Assembly (NCBI GenBank): GCA_900752815.1
Contig: CAADWS010000067.1
Location: 1-47,757 of the forward strand
Origin: Bacteroidaceae bacterium
GTDB lineage: Bacteria; Bacteroidota; Bacteroidia; Bacteroidales; Bacteroidaceae
Reading direction: 5' to 3'
Length of the DNA: 47,757 nucleotides
Positions 33,428 through 41,989 of the stretch are shown here, in pieces (the stretch's first letter is position 1; each line of letters starts with the position of its first letter). The translations under genes were made by a program, and so were the position numbers. The notes under the pieces were generated by a model. The model saw only the letters and a program-made list of their open reading frames with translations. It was not told where the DNA came from and did not search any database.

Positions 33428-35557
33428 TTATTTTACGAGCATTTTCCGGCTCATGGTGCTGGCCGTGGTGCTGATGCGCACGATGTATACGCCAGGTGCA
33501 AGACCGGCCTTGCTCAGGACGGTTTCCTGTCCGCGACGGATGTTGTTGAGCTGGCGGCGGCGCACTTCCTGTCCGTTGACGGTGTAGAGCGAGAGCGTGG
33601 CCTGGCTTTCATCGTTGTTGAAGAGGATGCGGAAACCTTCGTTGTCCGTTTGCAGAGTAACAGGTGTCTCGCTGTTCATCGGGTTGTTGATGCCGCTCTG
33701 GCAGGCCATCTGCAACGCCAGCTTGAGGCCTTCGTAGGCGTCAATCTTTCCATATCCGGCTTCAGGCGTCCATTCCGTGTCCGTGCCGGTGTATTGGTCG
33801 CGGCGGGAGGTTTGCCGGATGATTTGCTTGACCTGTTCATACGTCAGTTTCGGGTTGGCTTCCAGCCACAGGGCGATGGTGCCGGTGACGGCCGGAGTGG
33901 CCATGGAAGTGCCGTTCATGACGCGGTAATAGTAGGACGGGCCGAGGCCTTTCTTGATGATGGAAACGATGTCGACGGACTTTGCATCGAAATCGCTGCC
34001 GTAGCGGCTGACGGCTGAGGCTACTGCTGCACCGGGAGCGGCGACGAGCGGTTTGGGCTCGAGGCCCAGGCCTGGACCGCGGCTGCTGAAGTCGCTGATG
34101 GCGCCTTGCGTGGTGAGGTTGCCGCCAAAACTGTAGGTCTTGTTGTCGATGGCCGAGACAAATGAACCTCTGCCGCCGTTGTAAGAAGCCACGGCTACGG
34201 CAGTGGGGATGGAAGCGGCTCCTTCGCCTGCACAATATTTATTGTCGCCGATCAGATATTCCCTTTTGCCGGCCACTGTGTAGATTTCACCGAAATCCGG
34301 ATTGACCCATGCGTGGAATTCGTCGCCTGCATTACCGGTGATTTCAACGCCGAAGAAGATTTTGGTGCCCTGACGTTCAAAGATGGAGCGCGGCACCATG
34401 AAGTTGTGGTGTTCCTTATGGTTGTACGGGTCGATTTCCTTGTAGATTTGTGCCTGGCGCCAGAAGGTCTCGTTCTTGTAGTCCTTCGAACGGGTGGAGT
34501 TGGTGAAAATGAAGGGACGGATGGTGAGATGCTCCTGTCCGTCACCGCTCATTTCCCAGAGGTCGAGCGTGGTGTAGGTACGGCTTGCTTTTTCGGAATC
34601 AATGACAACATTCACCGTTTCATTGTCCTGGGTAAACCGATGGTGCACATGCAGCCTCATGTCGCCTTCATTGCCCATGGCTGCCACGAGGATGCCGCCT
34701 TCGCAGCTGAGGGCGTTCATGCCCTGGTCGTAGGCGGAAGTTCCGTCGTGCGGTCCCGTCTGCGAGCCGAAACTCATGTTGATGACGAAGGGTTTTCCCT
34801 CTTTCTTGGCAAAATCGCTGATGTATTTGGCTTCTTGCAGAATGTGCTGGTCGGAAAAGGAGGAGGGCACCATGATGATGTCCGCTCCGGGCGCTACGCC
34901 GTAGTAGTCGTTGCCTTCCACCTTGGAGCCTGCGGCAATGCAGGTGACGTGGGTGGCATGCCCGTTGGCAGCCATATAGTCACCGGTTGAGGGAATGGTG
35001 GTCGTGGGGTTCTGCCTGGCGGCATGATTCCAGAGCGCGCGGACACGGCTCTTCCCGTCCTTGTCGAGGAAAGCGAGGTGTTTGTATTCAAATCCCTGGT
35101 CGATGACACCGATGATGACTCCCTTTCCGGTGAAGGGCGTTTCAAGTCCGGTTCCGTTCTGCACACGGTCGGCTCCGATGGAGGTGCGGGTGTTGTTGAG
35201 CGTGGGGAAGAACTGGCGCGTTCCGTTGATATAGTTGACCTGTTCCAGGGTGGCTACGCGGGGCACGCTGGCGATGGGAATATCAGCCGTGATGACATCT
35301 TTGCTGATGGCCGTTGCGGTGTAGCCCATGGCTGTGATGCTGTCAATAACGGTTTGCGGGTCGGAGCAGGTGATGATGACACCTTTGGGGGCCGCAGTGC
35401 TGCCTTGTCCCTTGATGCCGGTCGTGGTTGCCGGTTGCTGCAATTGCAACTCGATGTCACCGCTCCATTTACGGGGAGCTGGTGTTGCCGTCTGTGCCAG
35501 CATGCCTGTTGTGGACAAGGAGGCGAAGGCGGCTGCCAGGAGTAGTTTCTTCTTCAT
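33428..35557 (-). CDS. Secreted subtilisin-like serine protease with C-terminal sorting domain
   Basis: 709 residues from the ATG at 35557 (MKKKLLLAAAFASL, signal peptide to ~22). Peptidase S8 triad: Asp in IGVIDQGFEYKH (~150), His in NGHATHVTC (~200), Ser in NGTSMATPAVTG (~549). Between His and Ser a long insertion (~270-500) contains beta-rich sequence. The last ~75 residues (LSLYTVNGQEV...LAPGVYIVRI...SRKMLVK) match type IX secretion/Por sorting domains. Extracellular or surface-anchored protease. -7 box probably at 35671-35678. Confidence 0.92.
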   Translation of the reverse strand: MKKKLLLAAAFASLSTTGMLAQTATPAPRKWSGDIELQLQQPATTTGIKGQGSTAAPKGVIITCSDPQTVIDSITAMGYTATAISKDVITADIPIASVPRVATLEQVNYINGTRQFFPTLNNTRTSIGADRVQNGTGLETPFTGKGVIIGVIDQGFEYKHLAFLDKDGKSRVRALWNHAARQNPTTTIPSTGDYMAANGHATHVTCIAAGSKVEGNDYYGVAPGADIIMVPSSFSDQHILQEAKYISDFAKKEGKPFVINMSFGSQTGPHDGTSAYDQGMNALSCEGGILVAAMGNEGDMRLHVHHRFTQDNETVNVVIDSEKASRTYTTLDLWEMSGDGQEHLTIRPFIFTNSTRSKDYKNETFWRQAQIYKEIDPYNHKEHHNFMVPRSIFERQGTKIFFGVEITGNAGDEFHAWVNPDFGEIYTVAGKREYLIGDNKYCAGEGAASIPTAVAVASYNGGRGSFVSAIDNKTYSFGGNLTTQGAISDFSSRGPGLGLEPKPLVAAPGAAVASAVSRYGSDFDAKSVDIVSIIKKGLGPSYYYRVMNGTSMATPAVTGTIALWLEANPKLTYEQVKQIIRQTSRRDQYTGTDTEWTPEAGYGKIDAYEGLKLALQMACQSGINNPMNSETPVTLQTDNEGFRILFNNDESQATLSLYTVNGQEVRRRQLNNIRRGQETVLSKAGLAPGVYIVRISTTASTMSRKMLVK

Positions 35558-35670
35558 GAGGTGTTGATTGTAATATCCGGAGATTTTGTAGGCCGGCGGC
35601 GGAGATTGGGATTGCTGTACCCGGCTGTGGAGCATTTCCGGAGACGTGTTGATAATTTTTTTCGAGTTGG

Positions 35671-35678
35671 CAAATATA
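35671..35678 (-). promoter_or_regulatory. -7 box of the subtilase gene
   Basis: Minus-strand TATATTTG fits TAnnTTTG, 113 bp before the ATG at 35557. Nearby are an inverted repeat ATAGTGAT (35676-35683)/ATCACTAT (35722-35729) and a palindrome GCAAATTCAATTTGC (35737-35751). Confidence 0.5.
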
Positions 35679-35826
35679 GTGATTATATTTTACTTTCTTT
35701 TCCTTTTCCCGCTAAAACATTATCACTATGCATGGAGCAAATTCAATTTGCTATCTTTACGTCACAATAGGCGCATGATATAATGCAGAGTGGCAGGTGC
35801 GGCTTCTGTTGGATGATATTCAGAAA

Positions 35827-35903
35827 CCGTCCTTACGGTTGAAAAGGCGGAAATGCCGATGGCTTTTCTTGAAAAATGGGTAACTTTTCAACCATAAGGA
35901 CGG
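35827..35903. repeat. 77-bp hairpin element with 20-bp arms
   Basis: CCGTCCTTACGGTTGAAAAG (35827-35846) and its reverse complement (35884-35903) differ at one position. The 37-bp loop contains GGCTTTTCTTGAAAA. It lies in the 481-bp gap between the subtilase and the cysteine desulfidase, which otherwise has only the promoter elements described above. The arm's GTCCTTAC word also occurs in the reverse complement of the 21-bp repeats. Confidence 0.7.
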
Positions 35904-36038
35904 TGGAACTCTTCTCTTGCAGGAGGAAACTGTCCTGTGGGTGTTGGGGAAGTCAGGACGGCTTTGCCGGGACCGTTCTTCCCGCCCGTTTCAGTTGAGA
36001 CCTGGCTTGTTGAGCCTTATTGTTTGCCGGGGCTGCTG

Positions 36039-37412
36039 TCAGGCATTGCCGCCTTTGTGGGTCATGATGTCGAGAACGCAATGGTCGGTCTCGTTCATGG
36101 CGTCGGCGCCGATGCTGACCAGGTTGCGGATGCTCTGGTCCACATCTTCGTCGATGATGCCCTCGACGGCGGTGACGCAGTTGCCCTGCATGGCCAGCAT
36201 GGCCGAGAGAACGGCGGTGCTGACTCCGGTGGCCAGTTTGAGCGCACAACTGGGCTTGGCACCGTCGCAAATCATGCCGGTGAGATTGGCTATCATGTTT
36301 TTCACGGCAAAAGTGATTTGCTGGTAGTTGCCTCCCATCAGATAGGTAATGCCGCAGCTGGAACCGGTTGCGGCCACAACGCATCCGCAGAGCGCGGAAA
36401 GCGTTCCGAGATGGAGCTTGACGTAGATGGCCGTAAGATGGCTGAGCACGAGGGCGCGGGTAGTCTCTTCGGCCGTATTGTGGTTTTCGGCGGCAAAGAC
36501 AGCCACCGGGTTGGTGGCGCAGATACCCTGGTTGCCGCTGCCCGAGTTGCTCATGACCGGAATCATGGCGCCAGCCATTCGCGCGTCGCAGGCACTGCTG
36601 GTGCTCGACAGGATATGCGAAAAAATACTTTCGCCCATGATGCCCTTGCCGAGCGGTCGTGTCAGAGCTTTTCCGAGGTTATGTCCGTAATTGCCTTCGA
36701 GTGAGCGGCGGGCGGCGGCTTCATTGAGCCGTTTTGCCTCATTGATGAATTCGATTTCTTCGATGGGGGCCGTCGTGGCATATTCAAAGACCTTGCGCAG
36801 GTTGAGTTGCAGCGAGGTGTCCTCTTCTCCTCCATCTTCGCCTTCGTTGGCGTGTTGCAGTTCATTCCGCAGGTCGAGCACAACCTCGCCGTCTTTGGCT
36901 ATATATATATAATGTGTATGCTCGCGGGCGATGATTACCTGACTTTGGTGGCCTTCGTCGTCGTGGCAAACGACTTCGACATACAGCTTTTCCGGCGCAT
37001 CGGGTTTCAGCTCCACCTGTATGCGGTTTTCGTTGATGTAGGCTTTGCCGCGTTCGAGGGCTTCGGCATTGCTGTCGCGCAGCACTTCGAGTCCGTATTC
37101 CGAGCGGCCGACGAGGGCACCGAGAGCAATGGCAATGGGGAGTCCCACCATGCCTGTGCCGGGAATGCCGACTCCCATGGCGTTTTTCAGGATGTTGGCG
37201 CTGAGGCGGGCTTCGATACGGGCAGGTACGGAGCCCAGCAGCTCGGTGGCACGGCTGACGGCCAGTGCTACGCAGATGGGTTCGGTGCATCCGATGGCAG
37301 GTACGACCCAGTGGTGCAGCAGGCGGTTGATTTTGATTCTTTCTTCGGCGGTCAGGCAGTGTTCCTTACAGTCGGTTCCGCTGTTTTCAGTATTGCGGCA
37401 AGATTGGTTCAT
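36039..37412 (-). CDS. L-cysteine desulfidase/L-serine dehydratase-alpha family protein (CyuA-like)
   Basis: 457 residues, cytoplasmic. Family motifs: VVPAIGCTEPICVALA (~35-50), GIPGTGMVGLPIA, SNSGSGNQGICATNPVAVF (~290-308), and Cys residues in SALCGC and SSCGITYLMGG that could hold the 4Fe-4S cluster of this family. Such proteins (UPF0597/CyuA) break down cysteine to sulfide, ammonia and pyruvate, or act as serine dehydratases. Lies 58 bp downstream of a small AraC-type regulator on the same strand, likely its controller. Confidence 0.87.
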   Translation of the reverse strand: MNQSCRNTENSGTDCKEHCLTAEERIKINRLLHHWVVPAIGCTEPICVALAVSRATELLGSVPARIEARLSANILKNAMGVGIPGTGMVGLPIAIALGALVGRSEYGLEVLRDSNAEALERGKAYINENRIQVELKPDAPEKLYVEVVCHDDEGHQSQVIIAREHTHYIYIAKDGEVVLDLRNELQHANEGEDGGEEDTSLQLNLRKVFEYATTAPIEEIEFINEAKRLNEAAARRSLEGNYGHNLGKALTRPLGKGIMGESIFSHILSSTSSACDARMAGAMIPVMSNSGSGNQGICATNPVAVFAAENHNTAEETTRALVLSHLTAIYVKLHLGTLSALCGCVVAATGSSCGITYLMGGNYQQITFAVKNMIANLTGMICDGAKPSCALKLATGVSTAVLSAMLAMQGNCVTAVEGIIDEDVDQSIRNLVSIGADAMNETDHCVLDIMTHKGGNA

Positions 37413-37470
37413 GATATTCTTTCGTTTTTATTGCGTTTATGACGATGAAGTTGTCCGGACGTTTGCCGGT

Positions 37471-37893
37471 TCAGTCTTCCGCTTTGACTTCATCGGCCGG
37501 CAGGAGCCGGTATTCACGAGGTGTAACGTCGTGTGCACGGCTGAAGGCCAGATAGAAGGCCTGGCGAGAGGAAAAGCCCACCGACAGTCCTATCTCTTCG
37601 GCGGTATAGTGGACATAGCGGGGACTGCGGAGCATGCGGCAGGCATCGCGCAGTCGCAGACTGTTGACCAGGGCATTATAGTTGTCGCCTGAATGTACGG
37701 CAATGGCGGTTGAGATGTAGCGCGTATTGGTGTTCAGGTCTTTGGCCAGTTGTCGGGCGGTATAGTGCGGGTCGCGGTAGAGTTTCCCTAAACTCAGCCT
37801 TTGCAGAATCTTGATGAAAAGTTCATCAGCCTGTTCTGCCTTCATTCGGGAATGATAGGCAGGGGTCTTTTTTTCTTTCTCGGTTTCGTTCAT
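37471..37893 (-). CDS. Stand-alone AraC-type DNA-binding protein
   Basis: 140 residues: a Lys/Glu-rich N-terminus, then only the double helix-turn-helix domain (YTARQLAKDLNTNTRYIST and YTAEEIGLSVGFSSRQAFYLAF) and the family ending TPREYRLLP. It lacks a ligand-binding domain. It precedes the cysteine desulfidase gene with no evident promoter between them, so an operon is likely. DNA target unknown. Confidence 0.87.
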   Translation of the reverse strand: MNETEKEKKTPAYHSRMKAEQADELFIKILQRLSLGKLYRDPHYTARQLAKDLNTNTRYISTAIAVHSGDNYNALVNSLRLRDACRMLRSPRYVHYTAEEIGLSVGFSSRQAFYLAFSRAHDVTPREYRLLPADEVKAED

Positions 37894-38213
37894 AGTTGTT
37901 GTTTCATGGAATATTCAAAGAAATACAGTGGTCTTTAGAGGTGATGTGGGGGCTTTGCGTGCCGCGCAACCTGTGGGCACGAGGTCGGTGGCGACTGGTT
38001 TTTCATGGAGAGTCGTGGGAAGCCCGGCAACTGTTCCCTTGGTTCCGGATGCGGCACTGCCGTCGGTGAGCATGTCGAAAGCCGGCCGAATCCGTATTAC
38101 TTGACAAAATTACATATTTTTATTTGATGAACCCGTGTTTGGCTGGGTGAAAAAAATTAACTTTGCAACAGATATATTCTATTTTCCTTGTATAAGATTT
38201 AAATCATTTGGAC
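37894..38213 (+). promoter_or_regulatory. Intergenic region carrying the pyrF promoter
   Basis: 320 bp between divergent genes. TAACTTTG (38158-38165) with TTTG at 38138-38141 (16-bp gap) is the probable promoter of pyrF, 48 bp before its ATG. Nothing else is recognised in the GC-rich part 37920-38100. Confidence 0.6.
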
Positions 38214-39029
38214 ATGAACAGACAAGAGCTGATTGAGAATATCCGTCGCAAGCAGTCATTTCTTTGTGTCGGACTTGATACGGACCTGAAGAAAATCCCG
38301 GCGCACCTTCTGGAGGAGGAAGACCCTATTTTCGCTTTCAACAAGGCCATCATTGACGCCACCGCCCCTTATTGTGTGGCTTACAAGCCCAATCTGGCGT
38401 TTTATGAATGTTTTGGCGTAAGAGGCTGGATGGCTTTTGAAAAGACGGTCAATTATATCCGGGAGAATTATCCGGACCAGTTTATTATAGCCGATGCAAA
38501 GCGTGGTGACATTGGTAATACTTCGGCCATGTATGCGCGTGCGCTTTTTGAGGAGAGCGATGTGCATGCCCTCACTGTGGCACCTTATATGGGCGAGGAC
38601 AGCGTGACGCCGTTCCTGCAATATGAGGGCAAGTGGGTGATTCTGCTGGCGCTGACCAGCAACAAGGGCTCGCACGACTTTCAGCTGATGGAGGATAAGG
38701 ACGGCAAGCGCCTTTTTGAGCAGGTGCTTGAGCGCTCGCAGCAATGGGCAGGCCCCGGCCAGATGATGTATGTGGTGGGTGCCACCCAAGGGCGGTTGTT
38801 CGAGGATATCCGTCGCATTGTGCCCGATCATTTCCTGCTGGTACCCGGTGTGGGTGCACAGGGCGGTTCGCTGGAGGAAGTATGCCGGTATGGCATGAAC
38901 AAAGATTGCGGATTGCTGGTAAATTCGTCGCGTGGCATTATTTATGCTGATTCCACACCGGCTTTTGCTGAAGCCGCAGCTGCCGCTGCGCGCGACTTGC
39001 AGCAGCAGATGGCCGCTTTGTTGAAATAA
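38214..39029 (+). CDS. pyrF: Orotidine 5'-phosphate decarboxylase
   Basis: 271 residues from the ATG at 38214; a TTG two codons earlier is less likely. The catalytic Asp-Lys-Asp segment is [12 protein letters not shown]. Also [14 protein letters not shown] near the N-terminus, [15 protein letters not shown] and [10 protein letters not shown] (phosphate-binding). Length fits the larger bacterial subgroup of the enzyme. Last step of de novo UMP synthesis in the cytoplasm. Followed by a strong terminator (39044-39117). Confidence 0.95.
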   Translation: MNRQELIENIRRKQSFLCVGLDTDLKKIPAHLLEEEDPIFAFNKAIIDATAPYCVAYKPNLAFYECFGVRGWMAFEKTVNYIRENYPDQFIIADAKRGDIGNTSAMYARALFEESDVHALTVAPYMGEDSVTPFLQYEGKWVILLALTSNKGSHDFQLMEDKDGKRLFEQVLERSQQWAGPGQMMYVVGATQGRLFEDIRRIVPDHFLLVPGVGAQGGSLEEVCRYGMNKDCGLLVNSSRGIIYADSTPAFAEAAAAAARDLQQQMAALLK

Positions 39030-39043
39030 GAAGTCGTAGTGCA

Positions 39044-39117
39044 GGCACACGGCAGCCTGTCCGCAGTTCTGTTGCAAGTGGGCAGCGTGGCGGGCAGGCT
39101 GCCGTGCTGTGTGTGCC
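39044..39117 (+). terminator. Terminator after pyrF
   Basis: GGCACAC-GGCAGCCTG (39044-39059) pairs with CAGGCTGCC-GTG...GTGTGCC (39095-39117), with a small bulge and a ~35-nt loop. No T-run directly follows. Confidence 0.55.
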
Positions 39118-39165
39118 GACGGGGAAATGATGGGTTGATAATGATAAATTTCTGTTTTTGAAGAT

Positions 39166-39735
39166 ATGGCAAATTGGAGTTCCAATCTGATATTGGTGGA
39201 TGCCGACTATCTGGACCGGGTGGTTTTCGATATGACGGTGCATTTCGAACCGGTCATCGGGCGTTCTCTGCCCCAGGCCGACCTCTGCCATTGGCTCGAC
39301 TGCATAGCGCTCGACGGCGGTTTGCGCGAGGGGGCCAATGAGGTGCAGGTGGTTTTTATTCATTCCAAAGGGATGGAGGCGTTCCGGATGTTCCGTCCCT
39401 CCGCGTTCCACACAGAACTTGACGGACAGGCTTTCAAGGACCGCATCGGTGAGTTCCTGCTCCAGTCGTTTCCGGTGGAAGACGTTGTGTCGCAGGCTGA
39501 TTTCTTTGTGCAGTCGCTTGAGGCTGCACTGGAAAGCAGTGAAGTGGAGCGCGTGATGGTTGTGGGCGATATGGAAGCCTATGAAAGTGCTTTGACGGCG
39601 GCTGTCGCCAAAGCCGAAGGAAAGGCAGTTACGATGTTTTCGATGCGCCCGGTTGAAGGAAAGGGCTTTGTTTCGGAAATTCTTGGCTATTCGTTGCTGG
39701 CAGCCTTAGGCATCCGCAGCGACGAACTGCAGTAG
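39166..39735 (+). CDS. Conserved Bacteroidales protein of unknown function (DUF6621-like)
   Basis: 189 residues, acidic, no leader or membrane segment. Visible blocks: SNLILVDADYLDRVVFDMTVHF (7-28), DLCHWLDCIALDGG, VQVVFIHSKG (~60-69) and VERVMVVGDMEAYESAL (~124-140). The alternation of beta strands ending in Asp (LVDAD, VVGDME) resembles a PIN/NYN-type or other Rossmann-like fold, but I see no decisive active site. The DUF name is recalled by pattern and unverified. It follows pyrF by 136 bp with a terminator between, so it is probably separate. Confidence 0.7.
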   Translation: MANWSSNLILVDADYLDRVVFDMTVHFEPVIGRSLPQADLCHWLDCIALDGGLREGANEVQVVFIHSKGMEAFRMFRPSAFHTELDGQAFKDRIGEFLLQSFPVEDVVSQADFFVQSLEAALESSEVERVMVVGDMEAYESALTAAVAKAEGKAVTMFSMRPVEGKGFVSEILGYSLLAALGIRSDELQ

Positions 39736-39831
39736 GTTCAAGCTCGCAGTCCGATTAGAACCGCAATGTTGTGTGTTGCGGATTTTCTGATGCTTGCAGA
39801 AGAGGAGAACGTGCTGCGATTATGTAAAAAT

Positions 39832-39908
39832 GAAATTCCTGCTTTTGAAAAATCCAAAGGCTGCAGATTTTCTGCTGTGCCAGGAGGCTTTTCAAAAGCA
39901 GGAATTTT
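39832..39908. repeat. 77-bp hairpin element with 20-bp arms
   Basis: GAAATTCCTGCTTTTGAAAA (39832-39851) and its reverse complement (39889-39908) differ at one terminal position; the 37-bp loop is unrelated to that of the element at 35827 except for shared short words. Total and arm length equal that element exactly. It may terminate the upstream gene and the convergent lipoprotein gene. Confidence 0.7.
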
Positions 39909-39942
39909 CTTATACGGGATTTATACTTGATATTCTGTGTTT

Positions 39943-40446
39943 TTACTGTCCATATGAAGGATGAGCTACAACGTTGACCCGCTTCTCAATCTCTATGGTA
40001 TAATAGAGGAAGGAGGGGGTGTTGTAGGTGATTTTTCCGTCTTCGATATTGACAGTTTGGTTCACTTTTTCATAGTCGGCTGCCGATATGTGGAATTTAC
40101 CATTAAACTTTATGGTGTAGCGTCCCGGATGTGTAAAAATGATGGTATCTGTCGGATTGTGATTCTCGTTATCGTAGATAACCCCTTTCTGGTACGTGTG
40201 GTTGACATCTTCCGACGGTGATGTCGTCCATGTATATCCGGCTTTGAAAAGCAGATGGCCTTTTTTCTCCTGCACTGCTGTTGCTACTATTTTGGTGTTG
40301 GTGTAAAGCGTAGTTCCGCCGTCCGTACTCGTAACGGTGAGGTCGGAGAACTTGGGCGGACTGGATACGTATTCTTCATCGCACGATGTGGTGAGTCCGC
40401 CGAGGGCGAGGACCGACAGGAGAGTGATGCAGGCTGCTTTTTTCAT
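39943..40446 (-). CDS. Small lipoprotein, possibly PKD/Ig-like
   Basis: 167 residues from the ATG at 40446 (MKKAACITLLSVLALGG), which gives a lipoprotein leader with Cys22 (TTSC). A Thr/Ser-rich segment (~34-46) precedes a beta-rich domain with TDTIIFTHPGRYTIKFNGKF (~98-117), a pattern like PKD or other Ig-like folds. -7 box TAACTTTG on the minus strand at 40485-40492, 38 bp upstream. It sits 91 bp downstream of an AraC regulator in the same direction but has its own promoter. Function unknown. Confidence 0.8.
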   Translation of the reverse strand: MKKAACITLLSVLALGGLTTSCDEEYVSSPPKFSDLTVTSTDGGTTLYTNTKIVATAVQEKKGHLLFKAGYTWTTSPSEDVNHTYQKGVIYDNENHNPTDTIIFTHPGRYTIKFNGKFHISAADYEKVNQTVNIEDGKITYNTPSFLYYTIEIEKRVNVVAHPSYGQ

Positions 40447-40484
40447 AAAGTCGTAGTTTTTGTCATTGAAATATTGTCCTGTTG

Positions 40485-40492
40485 CAAAGTTA
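40485..40492 (-). promoter_or_regulatory. -7 box of the lipoprotein gene
   Basis: Minus-strand TAACTTTG, a full TAnnTTTG match, 38 bp before the ATG at 40446; no well-spaced -33 TTTG. Confidence 0.55.
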
Positions 40493-40537
40493 CAATTTTT
40501 CCGCAAAAGCAGTTGTTTTGGCTTGAAAACTTTATGG

Positions 40538-41455
40538 TTATTCTTCAGACGCTCCGTTGTGGGGCCGGCATGCCCTGTTGGTTGCGGCTGATGGCGCAGG
40601 AGGGGCCGCAGCGGTTTGCAGGAGCCTTTGTTGCCGGTAGGCTTTTGGGGAGAGATGGGTGTGGCGCATGAAATATTTCCGGAAGGTGAACTGTTCCGGG
40701 AAGTTGAGTTCTTCGGCAATCTCTTTGATGAGCAGGTCGGGCTTGTCAAGCAGGTTTTTGGCCTGGTTGATGGTGAAATGGGCAATCCAGTCGGAAGGCG
40801 GTTTCCCTGTACACGACTTGATGATGTGGGTGAAGTGGCTGGTGGACAGGCAGGCTTCTTTGGCATAGAAGGCAACTGAGCGCTGGCGGTAGTGATGATA
40901 GTAGAGCGAGAGGAGAAAATTGTACAGTATGCCGGTGGCCTTTTCCAGGGGCTTTTCAGTTTCGGCGGGCAGCTGTTTGATGCGGTGGAAAACAATTTCA
41001 AGAATCGTTTCCTGCCGGATGAGGCGCATGTGGTGGAGCAGCAATGCCTGTTCGCCGGGCGGAAGCGAGGCGAGTTGCTCCGTTTTCAGTGCCAGGCGCT
41101 CTGTTTGCCGTACGAGAAAGGCCTGTTCGTCGGCTGAAAGTGTCCAAAGAGGATGCTGGCTGATGCGGATGGGAATCCGGATGTCCTTGAGCGTATGGAG
41201 TATGGGCAGAAAGGTTTTTTGCTCTTCCAGCAGTGAGAGGTAGCGGAAGTCGGGCGAGGGGGACAGTCCGTTGATTTGTATCAGGGGAGTGACCATAAAG
41301 AAAGTGCCCGGGGTCAGATGCTGTTCCCGTCCGTTGATGGTGATGTCGGCTTCGCCGTGTGTGCAAAAGTATCCTCCCACTTTTCCCCAGTGTTCCAGGG
41401 TAAAGGCGTCGCTGTGGCGGGGAGGTAAGTCCGGGTGTGTGTTCCTGTTTTTCAT
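40538..41455 (-). CDS. AraC-family transcriptional regulator
   Basis: 305 residues from the ATG at 41455 (MKNRNTHPDLPP); earlier in-frame codons lack support. N-terminal cupin-like sensor (GKVGGYFCTHGEADITINGREQHL, TPGTFFMVTPLIQINGL), then the double helix-turn-helix (VAFYAKEACLSTSHFTHIIK and IKEIAEELNFPEQFTFRKYF) and the ending SPKAYRQQR. The final ~30 residues are Ala/Pro/Arg-rich. Regulon unknown; a 21-bp repeat array lies about 145 bp upstream. Confidence 0.92.
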   Translation of the reverse strand: MKNRNTHPDLPPRHSDAFTLEHWGKVGGYFCTHGEADITINGREQHLTPGTFFMVTPLIQINGLSPSPDFRYLSLLEEQKTFLPILHTLKDIRIPIRISQHPLWTLSADEQAFLVRQTERLALKTEQLASLPPGEQALLLHHMRLIRQETILEIVFHRIKQLPAETEKPLEKATGILYNFLLSLYYHHYRQRSVAFYAKEACLSTSHFTHIIKSCTGKPPSDWIAHFTINQAKNLLDKPDLLIKEIAEELNFPEQFTFRKYFMRHTHLSPKAYRQQRLLQTAAAPPAPSAATNRACRPHNGASEE

Positions 41456-41599
41456 GCGGAAATGATTTGCCGGTAAAAATAGTTGAAAGGAGGCAGAATC
41501 GTGCGTTGAAGTAGGGAAAAAAGACGGGAAAAAGCAGATTTTACTCAATATACAGTAACCGGCAGATCCGTTTTTCCCCGCGGGCTTGTTGTAAGAAAA

Positions 41600-41683
41600 C
41601 ACTTGGTACTTTAGGAAAAACATTCAGTACTTTAGAAAAAACTGTCGGTACTTTAGAAAAAACAAAAGTACTGAGTGTTTTTT
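41600..41683 (-). repeat. 21-bp repeat array (three direct units plus an inverted partial unit)
   Basis: On the minus strand three gapless 21-bp units cover 41600-41620, 41621-41641 and 41642-41662, each reading TTTTT(T/C)CTAAAGTAC with a variable 6-bp end. A partial unit in the opposite direction (AAAAGTACTGAGTGTTTTTT) covers 41664-41683. The array lies in the 534-bp gap between the AraC gene and the polyamine gene; the rest of the gap (41690-41900) is GC-rich and shows no gene. Confidence 0.88.
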
Positions 41684-41919
41684 CTAAGGCCGGAGTCGTG
41701 TGAACGCCGCCACCGCGAGTCGTGTGGCGGAGCAGACTGCAGGCGGCGGGCATGCCGGTGGTGCTCAGAAGGCATGGAGGCGTACGCCGCAGACGGTGGC
41801 AACGGAGCGCGAGTTGCCGGCGGGGGGGTGTGATGTTGTTTCGTGTTGCCGGCCGGCTGTTTTTTCCGTGCCGGGAAGAGGAAAAAAGTGGTTTTGCCGG
41901 TGAGAAATGGGAATAACCT

Positions 41920-41951
41920 TTTGTGCGTTGTAAGAAAAGTTCGTATCTTTG
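41920..41951 (+). promoter_or_regulatory. Promoter of the saccharopine-dehydrogenase-like gene
   Basis: TTTG (41920-41923), a 20-bp gap and TATCTTTG (41944-41951), a close match to the Bacteroidetes -33/-7 consensus, 38 bp before the ATG at 41990. Confidence 0.7.
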
Positions 41952-41989
41952 TCCTAATAACATGTACATTTTTCTAACAGACAACAGTA

